Assembly: GCA_041664965.1 (NCBI GenBank)
Contig: JBAYJT010000016.1
Location: forward strand, 1 to 30,973
DNA length: 30,973 nt
DNA from: JBAYJT01 sp041664965
GTDB taxonomy: Bacteria > Pseudomonadota > Gammaproteobacteria > UBA9339
Direction of reading: 5' to 3'
Part shown: one piece after another, positions 29,645 to 30,973 of the stretch
Numbering within the stretch: position 1 is the stretch's first letter
How the letters are laid out: each line of letters starts with the position of its first letter
Translations under genes and position numbers: made by a program
Notes under the pieces: model-generated
The model's database searches: none
Told to the model about the DNA's origin: nothing
What the model saw: only the letters and a program-made list of their open reading frames with translations

Positions 29645-30826
29645 CTATAACTCGTTCTTGGTTTTTCTCTGCGCCACAATAAAACACGGAATAAACAAGC
29701 TTTGTGCTGCCATAGAGAAGATGACCATGCTTAGTATGGAAATGTCATATAAAAGTCCCATGCAAGCGCTGCCTAAGAACCAAGCCACGCCAAAGCAAGT
29801 GTTGAAGATGCCATAAGCGGAAGCGCGATGTTCTTTTTCTACTAGATTACCAATAAGCGCCTTCATCAGAGAAGATTGCACGCTCATGCCTAGCCCCCAA
29901 AGTATCATAGCGAAAAAAGCTGAAGTTGCGTTGCCTAAAAAAGCGAGTGGCGCAAAGAAAGATGAGATGGCTACGCCAACTAATAGAATTGGATATCCCA
30001 TGCGATCATAAATGCGGCCTAAAAATAAAGAGGCTACTGAACTTGTCATCATTGCAGCTGCATAGGAAAGCGGAATCCAGAAAGGGTGCATTACAGAGGC
30101 TTTTTCAAAGTGATAGGCAACTAAGGGGAAGTCTGCGTAACCCATGGCTACAGCCGAGCCGGCTACTAAATAAATCCAAAATGGCAGGGTGAGTCCTTGT
30201 TTTTTAATAATGTGATGATTGGATGGCTCTAGATCTTCTGGTTTGGGGTAAGTACGCCTGGCGATCACGAGGAAAAATAAAGAAATCAAAGCTGGAATTG
30301 CTAGGAGAGCAAAGCTAAGCTGGTAGCCGCCTTTAAAAAACATAACGGCAGTTATCAGTAAAGGTCCAACCATGCCGCCTAATTGATCTAAAGCGTGGTG
30401 CAAACCAAAGCCGCTGCCCATGCCAACTCTGGTGCTGGCGTAAGAGAGCATAGAGTCGCGAGCTGGAGCGCGAATAGCCTTGCCTAAGCGTTCTAAAATA
30501 ATTAAAAGTGCGGCAATTCTCCAGTTGCTGCTTAAAGCTAAAAGCGGCACAGTTACTAGATTTAAACCATAGCCAAGCAAAGTTATAATCCAGTGGCACA
30601 TGGTTTTATCGACTATGTAGCCAAAGACAATGCGTAAACTATAACCAACTAGTTCGCCGAAACCAGCTATAAAACCAACCATTGCAGCATTGGCGCCAAG
30701 GAGAGCTAAATAAGCGCCAGTGATGCTTCTTGCGCCTTCGAAAGTTATATCCGCAAAAAAACTTACTACTCCAAGGAGAATAATAAAGTGAATTGCAATA
30801 GTGCGCTTATCGAGTTTTTTTAGCAT
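29645..30826 (-). CDS. MFS transporter of unknown substrate
   Basis: 393 residues with about 11-12 membrane helices, inner membrane. The N-terminal half has the MFS A-motif-like region GYIVDKTMCHWI and RLGKAIRAPARDSMLS, and the second half has GRIYDRMGYPILL; this resembles the group whose members begin FF(A)D...E(G/M). The substrate cannot be told. It converges on MOSC-MogA with a 23-base gap. No clear Shine-Dalgarno precedes the ATG at 30826. Confidence 0.85.
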   Translation of the reverse strand: MLKKLDKRTIAIHFIILLGVVSFFADITFEGARSITGAYLALLGANAAMVGFIAGFGELVGYSLRIVFGYIVDKTMCHWIITLLGYGLNLVTVPLLALSSNWRIAALLIILERLGKAIRAPARDSMLSYASTRVGMGSGFGLHHALDQLGGMVGPLLITAVMFFKGGYQLSFALLAIPALISLFFLVIARRTYPKPEDLEPSNHHIIKKQGLTLPFWIYLVAGSAVAMGYADFPLVAYHFEKASVMHPFWIPLSYAAAMMTSSVASLFLGRIYDRMGYPILLVGVAISSFFAPLAFLGNATSAFFAMILWGLGMSVQSSLMKALIGNLVEKEHRASAYGIFNTCFGVAWFLGSACMGLLYDISILSMVIFSMAAQSLFIPCFIVAQRKTKNEL

Positions 30827-30973
30827 TTGGATAGTCTAGTTAATTAAATTTACAAAGTCACTTGCATAAAAGAATTTTTTTGGCTACCTTACGCGACGAA
30901 AAAAGTCAATACTGATGGGATGGACTCTCCTCTTACTAAACGGCATCAAAAGTGCCAAAATAGTAATATTCGA
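30827..30973. other. Right-edge sequence without a supported gene
   Basis: AT-rich leader region of the MFS gene on the minus strand. On the plus strand two short frames (ATG at 30915 and 30920) stay open to the edge, but neither has a ribosome site or recognisable sequence, so I call nothing. Confidence 0.4.

Noticed and set aside
30915..30973. A gene starting at the right edge
   Set aside because: Two overlapping short frames are open but neither has a ribosome site or a recognisable start of a protein family.

Overview
The window is AT-rich, densely coded gammaproteobacterial DNA. It most likely comes from a Legionellales bacterium (Legionella/Coxiella/Rickettsiella-type), because it carries a recognisable icmT-icmS-x-icmQ-icmP-icmO block of a Dot/Icm type IVB secretion system. 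IcmQ and a hypervariable partner gene between icmS and icmQ are typical of that order. Four nucleoside-salvage genes (punA, cdd, tdk, udp) fit a host-associated life. The species cannot be named from the sequence.

Layout. Positions 1-12251 are all on the minus strand: an edge fragment with its own promoter; a 433-aa protein of unknown function with a Ser/Thr-rich tail and a PmrA-like promoter (effector candidate); punA-cdd; a phosphate transporter with its DUF47 partner; a repeat-filled gap; then lnt-icmT-icmS-(FIR-like)-icmQ-icmP-icmO. From 12458 to 17146 lie a Cas4/RecB-like nuclease, tdk (minus), a small exported protein, hemX-hemY and coaD. From 17262 to 19247 is a 661-aa protein with a zinc phospholipase-like core and a Ser/Thr-rich tail (second effector candidate). 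It is flanked by duplicated pieces of coaD and rnpB. Then come rnpB and rsmI (minus) and lpoA-yraN-dolP-M50 protease-moeA-udp-moaA-moaC (plus). An Rpn-family nuclease with a duplicated tail fragment, a MOSC-MogA fusion, and a convergent MFS transporter close the window.

What stands out. A short repeat occurs seven times in 31 kb. It has two conserved blocks, TTGATT (TTGAAA in one copy) and TAGACAT, separated by exactly 15 variable-to-semi-conserved bases in every copy. In five copies a stem-loop of unrelated sequence lies directly next to it. One copy lies inside the P3 arm of RNase P RNA, in an insertion of about 115 nt closed by a 13-bp inverted repeat. Another appears to supply the start codon and N-terminus of the MOSC-MogA protein. 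The 661-aa gene sits between two perfect 51-bp copies of coaD 3' sequence and two diverged copies of the rnpB 3' end, the pattern expected of Campbell-type integration or tandem duplication. The icm block contains a probable new member of the fast-evolving IcmR functional homologue (FIR) family.

How the genes work together. DotL/IcmO and DotM/IcmP are the coupling complex; IcmS is an effector adaptor; IcmQ and its partner form a chaperone pair; IcmT is a small membrane component. The two Ser/Thr-tailed proteins are plausible substrates, by inference only. moeA, moaA, moaC and MOSC-MogA form a partial molybdenum-cofactor cluster, with no moaD, moaE or mod genes in the window.
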